A stretch of DNA of 29,834 bases, from IMG/VR virus record IMGVR_UViG_3300033141_002596, positions 1 to 29,834 of that record. One strand, written 5' to 3'. Shown here one piece after another: positions 28,890 through 29,834 of this stretch (positions are counted from its first letter, which is position 1; each line of letters opens with the position of its first letter). A model generated the notes under the pieces. That model searched no databases. It was given only the letters and a program-made list of their open reading frames with translations, and was not told the origin of the DNA. The DNA is from a virus. Made by a program: the position numbers and the translations under genes.

Positions 28890-29305
28890 AATAACACCGC
28901 CACTAATAATATTATTAAAACCAAACTACCCACCGCCCCCAGCCTTGAGTATCTCCTTAATCTGTTGTATCTTTTCTCTAATTGCTCGTACTTGTTCAAT
29001 AGCTCTTGATAGTTCTCCTGATATTCTTGTAGTACCTTCTGATAACTCTCCAGCAATTCTTTCTGCTTCTGCAATTCGTTTTCTGTACTCTGCAATTTCA
29101 TATTCGAGTTGCTCAACACTTCTTGCAAACTCCTGATTTTGTCTTGATAATCTTTCATTAATTTTTGAATATTTATCAACCTCTCTTCCAAGCTCAGCAA
29201 TTCTTTCTCTATACTCTCTGTTAGCTGTAGAGCCTCTCCACCATAACAAACCGAATATGACACAAATAATAAGCAGAATAATAATAATATATTTTTCCAT
29301 TTCAC
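28886..29305 (-). CDS. Spanin-like protein in the second frame (signal peptide, coiled coil, C-terminal TM), 139 aa
   Basis: This frame overlaps the 124-aa gene in the +1 frame along its whole length. The GTG start at 29305 overlaps the preceding stop (GTGA), with GAGGGAG 11 bases upstream. The N-terminus is a hydrophobic signal (NILLLFCLLFVSYSVC) with Cys20 in a poor lipobox, then a long coiled coil (about 28-115), then a C-terminal membrane helix LGAVGSLVLIILLVAVLL. Signal plus coil plus C-terminal anchor is the layout of unimolecular spanins. Its stop overlaps the holin start as ATGA. The hydrophobic N-terminus could be a by-product of the T-rich codons of the other frame, so proof is needed. 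Confidence 0.5.
   Translation of the reverse strand: MKWKNILLLFCLLFVSYSVCYGGEALQLTESIEKELLSLEERLINIQKLMKDYQDKIRSLQEVLSNSNMKLQSTENELQKQKELLESYQKVLQEYQENYQELLNKYEQLEKRYNRLRRYSRLGAVGSLVLIILLVAVLL
28926..29300 (-). CDS. Spanin-like membrane-anchored coiled-coil protein, 124 aa
   Basis: ATG 29300 lies four bases after GGAGG, the best site in the region. The product has an N-terminal membrane segment (YIIIILLIICVIFGLLWW, 4-21) and a long charged coiled coil (about 28-115) that ends in AGGGG, the layout of an Rz-like inner-membrane spanin or of a tail-less lysis helper. Spanins join inner and outer membrane in the last step of lysis in two-membrane hosts. AGA dominates its Arg codons, as in the other genes, which supports this frame. 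It shares its DNA with the 139-aa frame. Confidence 0.72.
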   Translation of the reverse strand: MEKYIIIILLIICVIFGLLWWRGSTANREYRERIAELGREVDKYSKINERLSRQNQEFARSVEQLEYEIAEYRKRIAEAERIAGELSEGTTRISGELSRAIEQVRAIREKIQQIKEILKAGGGG

Positions 29306-29646
29306 CTCCGTTTATTCTCCCTCAGAAATTTATTTATTTTCTTTTTGATTATTTCCAGTGTCTTTATACAGTCCATACCATAGTGCCTTCTTTCCTTGTA
29401 ATTTTCATATTGTCCATTTAAAAATCTTATCAAGTCATCAAGGTGCTCATCAAATTCCCATTCATTATCTGTGAATTTCTCAATCAGATTATTTTTTGCT
29501 TTCGATATACTAACATAATTATGACACAATAATTCTATTTGCTTTACAATGCCCTCAATTTCTTCCCCCCTGTCCGACATCTCCTCAAGCTTATTCATCA
29601 TCTTTTGCATTTTATTCATGTACATTATTTCTGTTATATTCTCCAT
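29302..29646 (-). CDS. Hypothetical helical protein in the lysis module, 114 aa
   Basis: The protein is almost all helix, with MNKMQKMMNKLEEMSDRGEE and EIIKKKINKFLRENKRR at its ends and an acidic centre (TDNEWEFDEHLDDLIRFL). It has no signal, membrane segment or zinc site. It follows the endolysin gene by one base and its last codons contain the ribosome binding sites of the two overlapping spanin-like frames. It may regulate lysis, but nothing known to me matches it. Confidence 0.55.
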   Translation of the reverse strand: MENITEIMYMNKMQKMMNKLEEMSDRGEEIEGIVKQIELLCHNYVSISKAKNNLIEKFTDNEWEFDEHLDDLIRFLNGQYENYKERRHYGMDCIKTLEIIKKKINKFLRENKRR

Positions 29647-29647
29647 T

Positions 29648-29834
29648 TTAAACTCGCCTTCTTTCGAAGTGAGGAGTATCTATAAAATCTCCCTTATAAT
29701 TTCCACCCCATCGGTTGAGGGGATTAAGACTTTCCCAAAAATCTCCAATCGGCTGTAATATTTCTTTCGCATACGTAAGCTTTCCATTCACCCAGATATT
29801 ATAATCACGAGCTAACCTATATCCGTGGGGCCCC
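29648..29834 (-). CDS. Endolysin, peptidase M15 (VanY/Ply500-like), C-terminal part
   Basis: Only the last 61 residues are in the window; the start lies to the right. PHGYRLARDYNIW holds the metal-binding His and Asp of the M15 motif (H-x6-D), and RWGGNYKGDFIDTPHFE holds the closing 'WGG.....D.PHFE' with the second metal His. Enzymes of this family cut the peptide stems of peptidoglycan (L-Ala-D-Glu or D-Ala-D-Ala type bonds). The lysis genes follow directly. No binding domain follows the catalytic part. In the visible part the Gly usual three residues after the His is Arg. Confidence 0.85.
   Translation of the reverse strand, partial: GPHGYRLARDYNIWVNGKLTYAKEILQPIGDFWESLNPLNRWGGNYKGDFIDTPHFERRRV

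Overview
The window is a large part of the genome of a tailed double-stranded DNA phage or prophage, most likely with a long-tail (siphovirus-like) virion. Every gene I can support lies on the minus strand, so the map is read from right to left. The base composition is AT-rich, Arg is written almost only as AGA/AGG, and most starts carry strong AGGAGG-type ribosome binding sites. Two good sigma70-type promoters are visible. The host is therefore a bacterium of low to moderate GC. The proteins are rich in Lys/Glu/Arg/Ile, which would fit a thermophile but does not prove one. A lysis cassette with membrane-anchored coiled-coil (spanin-like) proteins and a lipoprotein with a BamE/SmpA-like domain hint at a two-membrane host. 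No integrase, lysogeny repressor, tRNA or CRISPR array was found. Both ends of the window cut through genes (a tail protein on the left, an endolysin on the right), so part of the genome is missing: probably the rest of the tail tip and the receptor-binding genes.

Layout from right to left. (1) 29834-28489, lysis module: an M15-type endolysin (partial), a helical protein, two spanin-like coiled-coil proteins written in overlapping frames of the same DNA, a 58-aa holin-like protein and a 75-aa membrane/coiled-coil protein. (2) 28488-27994, a 495-base gap holding a strong leftward promoter. (3) 27993-13625, the early region: a minimal nucleotidyltransferase-like protein, many small (often zinc-ribbon) proteins, a Bet/RecT annealing protein with a PD-(D/E)XK Fe-S nuclease nearby, a stand-alone RAMP-like protein, a CHC2 zinc-finger primase-like protein, a RepA-like helicase, a Rad50/SbcC-like ATPase, a RusA resolvase, an HNH-like nuclease and small unknowns. 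(4) 13624-13378, a control region with a promoter followed at once by an intrinsic terminator. (5) 13377-1, the late operon: small and large terminase, portal fused to a MuF-type head protein, prohead protease, HK97-type capsid, connector proteins, tail terminator/completion proteins, tail tube, tail assembly chaperone with a -1 frameshift, tape measure and tail-tip proteins.

The least explained part is 21104-21705. Three arrays, 52 units in all, of a degenerate 5-base repeat (minus-strand consensus GGTNN, more loosely RRYNN) lie on both sides of a small unknown gene, between the RAMP-like gene and the primase-like gene. Other points worth a look are the dual-frame lysis genes at 28886-29305, an iteron-like cluster with a large hairpin beside the helicase gene (19395-19545), a G7 slip site that could join the zinc finger to the helicase, and a decayed duplicate of a lipoprotein gene start.
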